A stretch of DNA of 64,000 nt from Kuschelorhynchus macadamiae (taxonomy: Eukaryota > Arthropoda > Insecta > Coleoptera > Curculionidae): contig JAUTXW010003605.1 in the NCBI GenBank assembly GCA_030620095.1, positions 186,001-250,000 on the forward strand, written 5' to 3'. The notes below the pieces were generated by a model that was not told the DNA's origin, ran no database searches, and saw nothing but the letters and a program-made list of their open reading frames with translations. The translations under genes and the position numbers were made by a program. Of the stretch, positions 24,181 to 36,565 are shown one piece after another. Every line of letters starts with the position of its first letter. Within the stretch, counting starts at the first letter, position 1.

Positions 24181-26342
24181 ATTAAAAATTCAAAAAAATA
24201 TTAAACCTTCCCCTTTATTCTGCACTTACAGAGACTACAAGAATTTTTCGTATGAGGACTTCCGTCGCGATTTTAATTTAATTAACTGGAATCATATTTT
24301 TGATCTTAACAACGTGGACGAAATAACTGATTTTTTGGGTACAAATATTATACAACTTTTCGATGTCCATGCTCCTTTAAAGCGTTCTAGGATTACCAAA
24401 GCTCCAGCCCCTTGGTTAACTACAAATCTAAAACTTATGATAAGTGAGCGAAAAAAAGCTCTTACTAGGTACAAGAAAAAGAAAACTGACTTAGCTTGGA
24501 ATGAATACAAAACTCTAAGAAACCATGTTAATTTGGCCGTAAAATCAGAGAAAAAAGCTTATTTACAACACTGCTTTCGCACTAATCCTAAAATGTTTTG
24601 GAAAACCTTAAACTATCTAAATCTAACGTCAAATAACAATGTTAACTCAATAAATTTTGAAAATTTTGGTACTGCTAATGAGTATAGCGATTTTTTATCC
24701 AGCAGCGTTCCGCGAAACTCTTTGGATAATGAGGAGTTTTTAGAAAAGAAATATTTTAACAAGTACTATTCTGAAAATATAAATAAATTAAACTTTTCTA
24801 CTATTACTGACACAGAGGTAAATAAAATTATTACCAACATTAAAACTAATGCTTCCGGTTGTGATGGAATTAATTTCAAAATGTTGCTTTACCTAGTACC
24901 CCATGTAACCCCTTATTTAACATTCTTTTTTAATAAATGTCTGACACACGGTAAATTTCCAGTTGCTTGGAAAATGGCAAATATTATTCGTGTCCCTAAA
25001 TGTTCAAAACCCTCTTCTATAAACCATTTTCGACCTATAAGTATTCTCCCTACCCTTTCCAAGGTGTTGGAGAAAATCGCTTATATTCAATTACAAAGTT
25101 ACTTAAAAGAAAATAGTATTCTACCTTTAACTCAGTAGGGGTTCCGAGAAAATCATAGTACTACTACTGCTCTTTTAAAAATTACTAATGACTTGTTTAC
25201 CGCCTGTGATAATAATCAAAATACATGTCTTATTCTACTTGATTATAGTAAAGCGTTTGACACAATATTACATGATATATTACACATGAAGCTTAAATAC
25301 TTTGGGTTTGATCAAGTACCTTTAAACTTCTTTAAGAGTTATTTCTCAGATAGGAGACAGAGAGTGGTTCTGAAACATGATACGTCAAATTATGTATGCT
25401 TCGATAGAGGAGTTGCTCAAGGAAGCATCCTCGGGCCTCTAATATTTTCTCTTTACACATCGGATTTCTCCAGGTTCTTAAGTCATTGTGAGACTCATCA
25501 GTATGCCGATGATACTCAACTATATCTGTCTTTTGCTAGTGCATTCTTTGAAACCGCAGCTGATCAGATTAACAGCGATTTACAAACTATTGTCTTCATT
25601 TCGGATATTCACGGTTTGGTTCTCAATGAAACCAAAACACAATTGATTTTCTTTGGAAAAGATAAGGCTATCCTTGAAAATAATCAGAACTTTCAGATTC
25701 AAATCAATAACACCTTACTGAAATCAGATAATGTATGTAAAAACCTAGGTCTCATAATTGACAATGATCTAAGATTCTCAAGCTACATTTCCAGTCTAAT
25801 TAAAAAATCGTTTTTTAAACTAAAACAGCTTACATACATCGCCAAATACTTGACACAAACCTTAAACTAAAATTAGCAGACTCTTTGATCTTATCTAACT
25901 TGTCTTACTGTAACACCGTGTATTGGCCCGCTCTAACCCAAAAAGACAAATACAGCATTCAAAAATTCAGAACGCATGTCTAAGGTTTGCCTATAATATT
26001 AAAAAGTTTGACCACATTTCGCCAAGTCTCACAAGTTCTGGATGGTTTAACATTGATGAACGTTTCACGCTTCAAATGTCTCGTTTAGTTTACAAAATTA
26101 TAAATCACAAAACTCCAGTTTACTTGTATAACCTACTTAAAAGGGGTTCTGATATTCATAACCGTACTACTAGGCACAGAGACTTGCTCAACATGCCCCG
26201 TCACAGCTCTGCAATATTTCAACGTTCATTCAGCTACAATGCTGTAGTAATCTATGATGTACTAGACGTCAGGATGGCGCCCGGTCTCGCAGCATTCGAT
26301 CGCAAATTAAAACAATTTATTAAATCTATTGGATGTCCATAA
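24140..26342 (+). pseudogene. LINE reverse transcriptase, nearly intact
   Basis: The main frame (24140-25870) includes a linker, then NASGCDGINFKMLLY, IIRVPKCSKPSSINHFRPIS, then a single TAG at about 25136 where the family has a Ser (QSGF). It continues GFRENHSTT, LILLDYSKAFDTILHDIL (catalytic Asp), GVAQGSILGPLIFSLY and HQYADDTQLYLSF (catalytic Asp pair), with a thumb region to TLN. A frameshift near 25870 leads into the C-terminal part (25923-26342) with FQNACLRFAYNIKKFDHI, shown here in part as NACLRFAYNI, and RSFSYNAVVIYD. Reverse transcribes the element's RNA at the nicked target. With only a stop and one or two frameshifts it is the best preserved coding region of any LINE here. Confidence 0.85.
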
Positions 26343-26602
26343 ACTACTATACAATTCTACATTATAACTTTTGTTTTTGTTATGACATTTATTTATTTTT
26401 TCATAGTTTGTTATAATCTACTCACTCTTTCTATTAGATTTATTTTTTTGTAACTAGCTATACTAAATGTTATTTAGCAAGTATTTTTAAAAGGGTGGTT
26501 GTATATGAGCAACCCAGTTGGATACCGCCACCCATGTAATGATTACCTGTATAATTTATTTGAACTGGAAAATAAAGACTTTTTTGTTTGTTTGTTTGAT
26601 TA

Positions 26603-27298
26603 TAAAAAATGTATTAAAATTATTCGTATCTTTAAGAGCCTCTGGAATTTCTTGTGTTTATTTGTCTTAGCCTATTTAGCTCTTTTCACTTATCTTTTAT
26701 AGAGATATTTCAAAATATGTATCTATAATAAGCTTGTGTCTATAATTTAATTAATTTATTTGATAAATTCCTCAGCTATTTATAATAATATCATCGAATG
26801 TATTTAATTTTCATTAGTTGACACGCACGATTTTATGCGAGTTATTTGTTTAGGGACGCACGCGGCTATTATAATTGCTATAATAAAAGCTAACATCTGA
26901 ATCGGCTGAACTAATATAACTGCAACGAATACCCACATACAGAGCCAGTTTAAACAGCACGTGTCGACCCATATTGCTCTATCATGAATAAACTTTTGCT
27001 GTGCGGTTAAAAACGTATAAAATAACCACCTGTGGTCTTTTTAACAAAAACAGACATAGGCGCGCTATATAAGGTATGGACTAAAACCGACAGAATCAAC
27101 AGAAAGTTGTAGTTTATTTTCCAAGTGTAAGAGATTTGATAGTGCAACTTGTTTTGCTGAAATATAGTCGCGTGCTCTAGATGAATTGTGCATTCCGTTA
27201 AAGTCTAATATAGTTTCTTAAATTACCAATTAAAATTGTTGCAACCAAAGATTAGTGCTATAGAGTACCCAATAACCAACCAGCAAAATGTTAGTTAC
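26603..27298. promoter_or_regulatory. Intronic DNA with a promoter-like patch at 27040-27130
   Basis: Around 27060-27120 the plus strand reads GCGCGCTATATAAGG then CAACAGAAAGTTGTAGTT, which resembles a TATA box followed about 35-45 bp later by an initiator region. No transcript is recognised on the plus strand, so it may be a fossil retroelement promoter. The rest is AT-rich. Confidence 0.3.
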
Positions 27299-27496
27299 CA
27301 ATATTCCCATACGGCTCTATATACCCCACCGGAGCTCCATGATGATTGTCGTAATCGCTATCTTCATGACTCAAATTTTCTTCGTGGTGATAAGATGGTC
27401 TATGGTAAACACTTACAGGGTAATGTTGACCATTAAGATTTGGTTTGGGATGACCTGGACCTGGGCTGTAGTCGCTTTCATGATGATTGTGACCGA
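27299..27496 (-). CDS. Serine protease, coding exon 4 (His/Pro-rich linker)
   Basis: Coding exon of 198 nt, phase 1 in and phase 1 out, with acceptor CATCTTTAG and donor ATTG then GTAACT. It encodes residues 179-244, rich in His, Pro, Tyr, Asp and Gly (for example GHNHHESDYSPGPGHPKP), with no recognisable domain. It continues the flexible linker leading to the catalytic domain. The open frame runs upstream past the acceptor, so the exact acceptor was chosen because it alone fits the phase left by exon 3. Apparent open frames on the plus strand here are shadows of this exon. Confidence 0.65.
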
Positions 27497-28304
27497 CTAA
27501 AGATGGCTTACTACATCGGAAAGCAAATTGCTGGTTAGTCAACTTATGGTTATTGTTTTAACACATACACTATGTGATTCTATAATATATTATAGGGTTC
27601 TATACAGTATAAAAAGTCTGTTAAATATGTTGTTTTTATTTTGTTTATAATTATAACAATTAAAATATTTACATAGGCAAATTTATAAAGTTAGCTTAAG
27701 TTTAGTCACAATTTTCTTTTTATGGAGTGATATTCTAAAATAAATTTGTCCTAATTGACTAGACAAATTATGAAAAACCACTGTCGTTAAAGACCATAAT
27801 CGTATACCGCGAGCAGTTTATTAACCAAAAGATATTAATATAAGTATTTTTTTATCTTCGCCAATAGTGATTTTTTGATAAATTATAGTACAAATGTTTT
27901 AAAACTATAGTTAAAAAAAATAATATACAATGAAACATATTTATATCTACATCTACGATATGACTGACACATAAAGAAAAATAAGCTAAATTTTAAAGAA
28001 AATTTGCTTTTTGCTTAAGAAAATTTAAGAATTAATAATGTAAAAAATATATTACGTAACTTATCTAACTTTATTTTTACAAATTCTATGTTATATGAGA
28101 ATAATAAACAGGAGCTTATTATAAATTAAAAATAATGGTTTAGAACAAAACAATTTATCCTTGTAAAAGAGCAGTGTACTATAAACGTGTCAACAAGCTT
28201 GTCTATTATAATTAGTATATTGGGTTTCTTCAAGCATAATTAAATTATTAAAATTATATGAGTGATAATATACAAAATATTACGTTTATGATCTTTAAAA
28301 CTTG
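27497..28304. other. AT-rich intron, no gene seen
   Basis: Between protease exon 4 and the left end of the 28.3-kb transposon. Nothing is recognised beyond AT-rich sequence. Confidence 0.45.
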
Positions 28305-28611
28305 TTATAGTCTATTTCAGAAATGTATAGAGTAATAAAAGGGTAAGTAATAAAAGGTATGGAAAAGGCCTACAAGGTGACCCACCAATAATTTGTGCCA
28401 ATTCCATAGATTGGCATTGATCTCATTGCAAAAATTTTTCTTTTCATCAAGTGCAGGTAGCACCACCCGGTTTTTGGGTCAATTTGTGCGTTTTGCCTAT
28501 TGTTATCCATTCATAAACACTGAGAATGGTACGCCAAAGGAGTGCGATTGGATACTAGAAAGAATTTATATTTAATGAAATTTTATTTTAATAAAATAAA
28601 AATTATATATA

Positions 28612-28729
<118 letters not shown>

Positions 28730-28799
28730 AAATAATTATTATATTATGTTATTATACAACTATTAAATTATAATAGGTTATATTCATCGTCATCTGAGG

Positions 28800-30085
28800 A
28801 ACAAGTATTAACATTTTTTAAATTTCAAGATCAGCCCCAAAGTTTTTCCGAACGACCTAAACTAGGTGTCATTCGTTAGTGCTCCATTAGTGCTATTTGG
28901 TGCTTCAATTAGTTTCGTTAGTGCTTGCTGAATTTTGGAAATATTCATTTATTTTGTTTCAAGGTCAGCCTCCAAAGTTTTTCTGATAGCCCCAAACTAG
29001 GTGTCGTTCGTTAGTGCTTTTTAGTGCTTCAAGCAGTTTCGACATTGCTTGCGTCATTTTGGAAATATTCGTTCGTTTTATTTGATGGTCAACCCCCAAA
29101 ATACTTCCGAATCGCTCAAATTTAGTTTCATTCGTTAGTTCTTGTTAGTGCTTTATTTGGTTTCGTTATTGCTTCCTTACTTTCGCAAATATTAATATTT
29201 TTTAAATTTCAAGGTCAGCCCCGAAAGTTTTTCTGATCGACCTAAACTAAGTGTCGTTGGCTAGGGCTTTGTTAGTGCTTTTTAGTGCTTCAAGTAGTTT
29301 TTTTATGGTTTCGTTAGTGCTCATATAATTTTGGAAATATTCGTTTATCTTGTTTCAAGGTAAGCCTTTAAAGTTTTTCTGATTGACCCAATCTGGGCGT
29401 TGTTCGTTAGTGCTTTATTAGTGCATTTAAGTGCTTCAAGTAGTTTTATATGGTTTCCTTAATTTTCGAAATATTCGTTGATTTTGTTTGAAGGTCAGCC
29501 CCCAAAGTTTTTCTGATCGACCCAAGCTAGGTATCGTTCGTTAGCGCTTCAAGTAGTTTCGATATGGCTTGCTTAATTTTGGAAACATCGTGTATTTCAT
29601 TTGAAGGTCAGTCCCCAGAGTATTTCCGATTAACTCAAATTTAGGGTCATTCGTTAATGTTTCGATAGTGCTTCTTAGTGCTTTATTTGGCCAATATTTT
29701 TTTTTATTTCAAGGTTAGCCCTCAAAGTTTTCCTGATCTACCTAAACAAAGAAAGCCCTGATGAAACCAAATAAAGCACTAGAAAATACTAACGAAGCAC
29801 TAACTAATGACACCAAATTCGAGCGACTTGCAAATACTTTTGGGGCTGACCTTGAAACAAAATAAAGGAACATCTCGAAAATGGAACAAGCTATATCGAA
29901 ACTACTTCATCAACGACATCTAGTTGGATCGATCAGAAAAACTTTAAGGACTGACCTTAATATTTAAAAAATATTAATATTCGCCAAACTAAGGAAACAC
30001 TAACGAAACCAAATAAAGCACTAAGAAGCGCTAACGAATGACACCAAATTTAAGCGAATCGGAAATACTTTGGAGGCTAACTTCG
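28800..30085. repeat. Satellite-like array, about 7-8 direct then 3 inverted units
   Basis: Units of about 110-150 bp share AAGGTCAGCCCC(C/A)AAAGT, TCGTTCGTTAGTGCTT and TTGGAAATATTCG. Two sub-types alternate: one with CTGATCGACCCAAACTAGG, the other with CCGAATCGCTCAAATTTAG and CTTTATTTGG. From about 29750 the units turn over (AAATAAAGCACTA, GGGGCTGACCTTGAAA). The array lies wholly between the ends of the composite transposon. Confidence 0.85.
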
Positions 30086-30116
30086 CGGACCTTCCACCGT
30101 CTGATCGATCAGGTTG

Positions 30117-30823
30117 TCAAAATCCCAAAATTTTCTCTTCCTGTTTAATCACATGCTGGACTGCTTTTCTCCAGTTCTCTGGTGTCACTTCCTTAATGGC
30201 TTGATCAAACAGTAGCTTAACGTCTTTCATTTTAAATGCCGCGTTTGTGTTCCTACAAATCCTTTCACTTGCACCCATATTAGTTCTATAGGATTTAGTT
30301 CGCAATGATATGGCGGAAAGCGCAGCACAGTTACATTGTATTTTTCTGCTATATCTTGCATGGCATATTTCATTAAACAATTTTTGTGTAAGTAAATAAG
30401 TAAGTAAAAGTGTTTTTCGATTACGCTTTTCCCAGCCAAAATCCATATTTTTTTCAATTGTCCATAAGAGTTTTCTAGTTATCAAATTAATACTGTTATC
30501 TTGACCAAGCTCCATCAAAATTTCATCTAGAGTGGGAGTGAACTTTTTTCGAATTGCACATTTGGTGTTTTCATCAAGGACTTTTTCTCGTCTTTCTGGA
30601 ACTTTCTTGGGACTTGACCTGCTACCTTCCTCTCCCGCAATAATTTGAAAACGGTAGACTTTCCAATTCCAGTCATTTGGGAATATCGTTCAGCAATTTT
30701 TTATACAGTAAAACTAGGGTAATCGTGTTTTATGCAATCCTGTACATTTAAAAAAATAACTTTTTCACTCACTGATAGTGCAGAATTATTAAAACATCTT
30801 TTCGCTGGAGCAAATGTCGCCAT
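30117..30823 (-). pseudogene. Tc1/IS630-type transposase with deleted catalytic middle
   Basis: The gene starts ATFAPAKRCFNNSALSVSEK (ATG at 30823), continues to a helix-turn-helix segment (KIAERYSQMTGIGKSTVFK) and KVPRKFQK-like residues, then LMELGQDNSI. The central core holding the first two catalytic acids is absent. Reading resumes with LHKNCLMKYAM, NVTVLRFPPYHCELNPIELIW (the third acid, Glu of NPIE) and a C-terminus ending ENWRKAVQHVIKQEEKI. In-frame stops and shifts occur. It is related to the DDE group of Tc1-like transposases in insects and cnidarians. It cannot mobilise its element. Confidence 0.75.
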
Positions 30824-31308
30824 TTTATTAATATTCTCATAATACTGTGTATGGCGAAAGTATAAATAATTAATTCATTATAAATAAGTATATATAAGCC
30901 TAATAATAAATAAGTTTTTATAATATATGTTTTATTACCTGCCTCCATATGTACTAGTCTATTATGTATGAAATATAATAAATTTAATCTATGGAGTAAT
31001 AAAACCTCATCATGTATGCAAAAGGACAGGGATTTGAAAGGATCTTTATTAATATTTCTATAAACGAAGTTTACCTACGCTTATGGACGACCCCGGACGG
31101 AATTCCCCATTTTATTACTCTATACAATTCTGAAACAGACTATAATCAAAATTCATTTAAATTTTTAATTTAAGTTTATTGTATGAGCTAGTACCTTCAT
31201 GAAAATTATTATGATCACCTTTATTATAGGTTGGATCGGAAATTTGTTTTGAAACTTAAGTCTGTTTCAAAGTTAAATTTTTTTATGGGTCTAGTTTACA
31301 GAAATATA

Positions 31309-31313
<5 letters not shown>

Positions 31314-31360
<47 letters not shown>
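31314..31360. repeat. (TA)n microsatellite
   Basis: AT alternation, about 47 bp. Confidence 0.95.
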
Positions 31361-32354
<994 letters not shown>

Positions 32355-32372
32355 ACATCATCTTAAACGTAC

Positions 32373-32483
32373 CTGCTTTGATGATTGGTAAATGGCGGTC
32401 TGTCGATATCGTTGACTCTGGATGTTCTTCATCTAAACCATCGTCAGGTGGATAGAGACTAACTAGATGATAAACGTCGGAAT
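32373..32483 (-). CDS. Serine protease, coding exon 3 (acidic linker)
   Basis: Short coding exon of 111 nt between the CLIP-like exon and the His-rich exon. It is open only in the phase demanded by both neighbours: it starts with the two bases that complete the exon 2 codon and leaves one base for exon 4. The donor is strong (GCAG then GTACGT). The acceptor is weaker (CCCATAAAG), but a TTCTAAC branch-point-like sequence stands about 20 nt before it. The peptide is an acidic, Pro-containing linker (SLYPPDDGLDEEHPEST) with no domain. Such low-complexity linkers join regulatory and catalytic domains in this type of protease. The exon sits directly beside a (TA)n microsatellite. Confidence 0.6.
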
Positions 32484-33600
32484 CTTTATGGGTAATGACA
32501 GGTTAGAAATCTTATTTAAATTCATAGAGTATTAAATACAATCAGATACGTTATAGGTATCATATTCATATGACTTTTTAACACCTTGCTTGTGGGAGAT
32601 AGCTTTTAATAATTTTTTCTGAAAACTTCATCTTTTGTAGTTCTCTACTTCTTGATCAAAAGCTTTTAATGTCGCAACTTAATTCTACGCTTAGTTTTTT
32701 TCCTACAGGACGTCAAAGTTAGATTTCTTTAAAATACTTACATACGTGTTCTAATAAGTCAGTAACTTGAATTATTTTTAATTACAAAGTAAAGTATGTA
32801 TTAGTAAAAATAAACCTATACAAGGTGTATAAGTTTTAGCTGATTTTCGTTTCATATTCGACTACAGTTAAAACACTTATTTTTATTCAAATTTTTATTA
32901 ATTTGCTGAATTTATACACTAAAAAATAAGACTGTCCGATTGGCTATTTGATCAAAAAGAAAAAAACTTATAGAAAAAAAAATGCATCTTTTTTTTTTTA
33001 TGCATTTTATAGTTTTTCTGTATTGTAAATAAAGTATTAAAAATTTAATGTACTGTATTGATAACTGATATCATCGATAAAACTCTAGACATTATGTGTA
33101 TATGACGTAACCGTAATCCCAAAGCCTGTCTAGAAATTTAGACACCCTGTATTGTTTTTTCGCAATTATATTATAACAAATATTCGTTCGATAATTAAAC
33201 GCAATACGTTACAAAACTTGTGTATTATACAGTAACGTCAGCTAATTACAAAAAATAATCGATATAATTATTTAATTTCCATATCTTTTTGACAAACATG
33301 ATACATATGCGGCAAAATCTGGCTGTCTGTTCTAGCGTATTAGATCTTTCAACAAAAATTGAAATTTTAGAGTTTCAGGTGCAGCTGAATATGAACCAAG
33401 AATGATCGAATTCAGGAATGCAGCTATACTCTGGATAAGTTTATTTTTTAAAAGCTTTTATTTAACTACACTTGTATGTTAGTTAGTGTGTTTGGGTGAA
33501 ATTTTGCAAGTAGCAGTACCCGTTATCAGAATTGACTGAGATTTGGTATACATATGTAAACCCGATGACAATACAGTATTATAATGTTCAAGCGTGAATG
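32484..33600. other. AT-rich intron, no gene seen
   Basis: Nothing coding. ACACCCTGTA at about 33143 is the complement of the ACAGGGTGT end motif seen elsewhere and may be the remaining end of a small element. Confidence 0.35.
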
Positions 33601-33601
33601 T

Positions 33602-33935
33602 CTTATACAGGGTGCATAAAAAATAATGCTAAAAATATAATAAATATCATTTAAAAAAAAAAGCTCTTATTTATAAACATTCAACTGAAAAGTAAAAAAT
33701 GATTAAACTTACATATACATAGATCTTTTAAAAATTTGAATATTTTCTTAAAAACTTGAGGCATGAGACGTCACCACACTTGAAATAAAGCCTAAAGCTT
33801 TTAAGAAAATATTCAAATGTTTAAAAGTTCTGTCTTTATGTAAGTTTAATTATTTTTTGCTTTTCATTTCAATAGTTTATAAATAAAAGTTTTTTAAAAA
33901 ATATTTTTTACATTAATTTTTTTAACTTACATATA
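33602..33935. mobile_element. Foldback/MITE-like element of about 330 bp
   Basis: Arms at about 33651-33757 and 33795-33898 are inverted copies (landmarks AAGCTCTTATTTATAAAC and GTAAAAAATGATTAAACTTA with their complements). The left boundary carries ACAGGGTGCAT, like other repeats in the window. No coding content. Confidence 0.65.
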
Positions 33936-34058
33936 AATTAGCTTGATCCACAATATTTTGAGAGTTATTTAAATGCGTATTAAGTATTTAAAATATAAAA
34001 AATATTACAATTTTGCATAAAATACGGAAAACGTAAAATTCCAACTTTGACATACAGG

Positions 34059-35480
34059 GTGTCACGAACCAGCCACAGAAATAATTTATGGCCTAAAGAG
34101 CTTTTGATAAGGAGATCGAATATATATCATATTTTCAAAAAAATAGAAAGCCATTTTGCAAAAAAAATGTGCGATTTACTTTACAATAGAGATTGAAACA
34201 AATTTGCATCTCGTAAAGGAAGAGATAAAGCAGATGTTAAGTAGGGGAATTTTAGTTGTTAGAGGTTTTCTGATATTATTATTAGAAATAGCGAAGTGCC
34301 TTTGCAATATAATTACGTTTAAACTACATCAATTCGTGTTTCCATCATCTGTTTTAAGGATTTTGTTGTCCATACAACCAACGGAATCAACATTTTAATA
34401 AATATAAAACAATTCAATTCTGCTATGGATCCGATTCAAATTTGATTCCCGAATATGGTTACTACTTCCATTTAATATGGTTACTAATTCCCGACAAAAA
34501 TAATCAAAAACTAACAAAAATGTAGTATACTTATAAATTTATTTATTTTCATAAATAAACCAGATATGCACATACTTAACACATTTGAGACTACTTGGGT
34601 GGTACACAGCACACTTGGCGAGGAGCCCATCTTTGGCAACCGGTTGCCTATTGAAAATTCCATGTGCTGGCAAATGTTGTGTTTATTAATAAAACTTACC
34701 ATATTGGTCATACAGCTACAGATGTATTATATATTTACATTAATATATCACCGTGTTGTGTGTTTAATGCAACTGGTGGTCCATTCTATAATGGAAAATT
34801 ATTCACTAAACGGAGCCGTCGGGTACGACCAGTGGTACATTTCGGAATAAATTTGAATGTTGAAACTAACGTTTTAAATGCGGTTTTTCAAAGAACATGT
34901 GGTGGCCAGTTAAATTTTTGTAAACATAATGGAAGAAAATGCTCTAACATACTACTATTCATGCTTTATGCCAACGAATGACAATAACTGTTGTTTCGTG
35001 TCGATAAGCTAAATATTGTGAAATACTCCTAGTCCCAGGAACTGAAAAACTGCAATTTGATGATATATATAAAAATTTGAACATTGAGGTGCGGCTTATG
35101 GTAGGTTTATAAAAACAATATCATTGTTTAAATACTAGGAATATGAAAACGGTGACCCACAAGTTTTTTCGAAGAAAGAAAGTATAAATTATATGTTGAA
35201 GATAAAGTATGTAGTCCGAGGATAAGTAAGTTGTTTTTCTCGAAGTAATGGTAATAGGGTCAGCAAAAAACTGTTCTTTACTGTTTACATCGTCTAAGAA
35301 AAATGCTTTTAAAGGTTTTTAGAGGATCCTTGTAATTGTTGTTTTGTATTTATTTCAGATTTTGTTCATTTTAGTTCTTTATGTCAAGAAGAAATACATT
35401 TGGAAGTGCTTCGTAAGGAAGGACAGTAGAACACAATTTAAAACTGAGTATTCTCTTACTATCATAAGTATATGTGGTCA
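34059..35480 (+). other. Unrecognised region with cysteine-bearing open frames (34566-34981)
   Basis: Two overlapping plus-strand frames (34566-34850 and 34664-34981) can be joined by a frameshift. The second contains INISPCCVFNATGGPFYNGK, HFGINLNVETNVLN and FQRTCGGQLNFCKHNG, less repetitive than typical chance frames and with several Cys. I do not recognise the family. An ACAGGGTGTC motif at 34059 hints at a transposon end just upstream. It may be a decayed foreign or mobile gene, or chance. Confidence 0.25.
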
Positions 35481-35729
35481 CCATAATATGAAGCAAGTTG
35501 AAATACACAAGTGCTGACCTGTTATAAAAAAAAAGCTAAAATGCATACACAAATATGAAATTTATAAGGAAACGTTGAGGTTTTCATTTTAATTCCTAAC
35601 TCCAATTATCCTTAAGTATTATGTTCTAAAATTGTATTGCCATTATGCACGAATTTACATACTACGCAAATAAATTAGTGTTAACTTTTATCAACATGCA
35701 TGTTTCAAGTTTTTACTGCGGTATGTATA

Positions 35730-36100
35730 TTATGTTGTTGTTGATTGTGTTATATGTTTTCTTGGTATTTTATTTTCATCCAGTGGTTTATATACTCTTC
35801 CGGCCAACAAGTTTTCTATAGTTTTATCATAGACGAGACTTAAGGCAATTCTATTACTAAATTTGCGTTTTTTATTTATATAGCAAGTTCTGCCTTTGTT
35901 ACTGTTGGATTCATTTTCTTTTAGTCTGACTTTAAACTGTGTAGTGCTGAAATAAGTTTCCGATGTTTCGCTTGCAATTACACTAGGAATCTTCAGGGAT
36001 ATTTTCTGAATAAAATTAAAATACTTCATATGATCCAGTGGGTATAATTCTGGTATTTATACCAGGCCTGGTCTCACTGATGATTTTAGATCATCTCAAT
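35730..36100 (-). mobile_element. Possible Penelope-like 3' end fragment
   Basis: On the minus strand the sequence reads GGTATAAATACC (about 36060) and then CCCTGAAGATTCC and GCGAAACATCGG (about 36000-35955). A TATAAATA box followed by CTGAAGATG and GAAACGTCG-type text is typical of Penelope-like element tails. The following open frame (35730-36029) is probably readthrough with no known domain. Confidence 0.35.
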
Positions 36101-36565
36101 GCTGTGGCATTCTAAATGAGATTCTATATAGAAATTGGATCAGGTGATGTCATTTCTTCCCTGAATGTACTAATACAATATAAAGCGACCATTACCCTTG
36201 GACACTCTGTTTGCAGGAAACCGAGACATGCGAATTGATACTTAAATGTTAGTTCTCAATTCATTCGTTGTTAAAGCTTTATCAATCTGTGATGCAAATT
36301 CACTTCCGCCTAAAACTAAACATAAACTAACTGAATCTTTAGATAAAATGAATTAAGCACTAGATCAAATATTATAATAATCTCAGGCCTCATTCAGGGG
36401 CATGCAACAATCACAAAATTGAAATATTTTTCAATAATCTATAGGTTATGGCCAAAAAGGTGAAACGAGACATTCACGTCAATGACCAGCCATAAATGTG
36501 AAAGCCTCTAGTTGTTGCATATTCACGTCTATGGCCGGGTATTTAGGACAATTACTATTAACGTG

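Larger units (their letters stand above)
23500..26602 (+). mobile_element. CR1/Jockey-like non-LTR retrotransposon, 5'-truncated
   Basis: A plus-strand LINE of about 3.1 kb holding an endonuclease and a reverse transcriptase, then a 3' UTR of about 260 bp that ends in repeated TTTG units (26580-26600), the kind of simple repeat tail left by target-primed reverse transcription. The first open reading frame usual in the clade is missing, which indicates 5' truncation. It is in the antisense direction to the host protease intron. The low number of lesions suggests a rather recent copy. Confidence 0.85.

Noticed and set aside
27236..27500. Plus-strand open frames over protease exon 4
   Set aside because: They are antisense shadows of an exon that fits the phase of its neighbours on the minus strand.
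28800..30085. CRISPR-like repeated units
   Set aside because: Units are 110-150 bp, contiguous, diverged and partly inverted, and the setting is eukaryotic. It is a satellite-like array.
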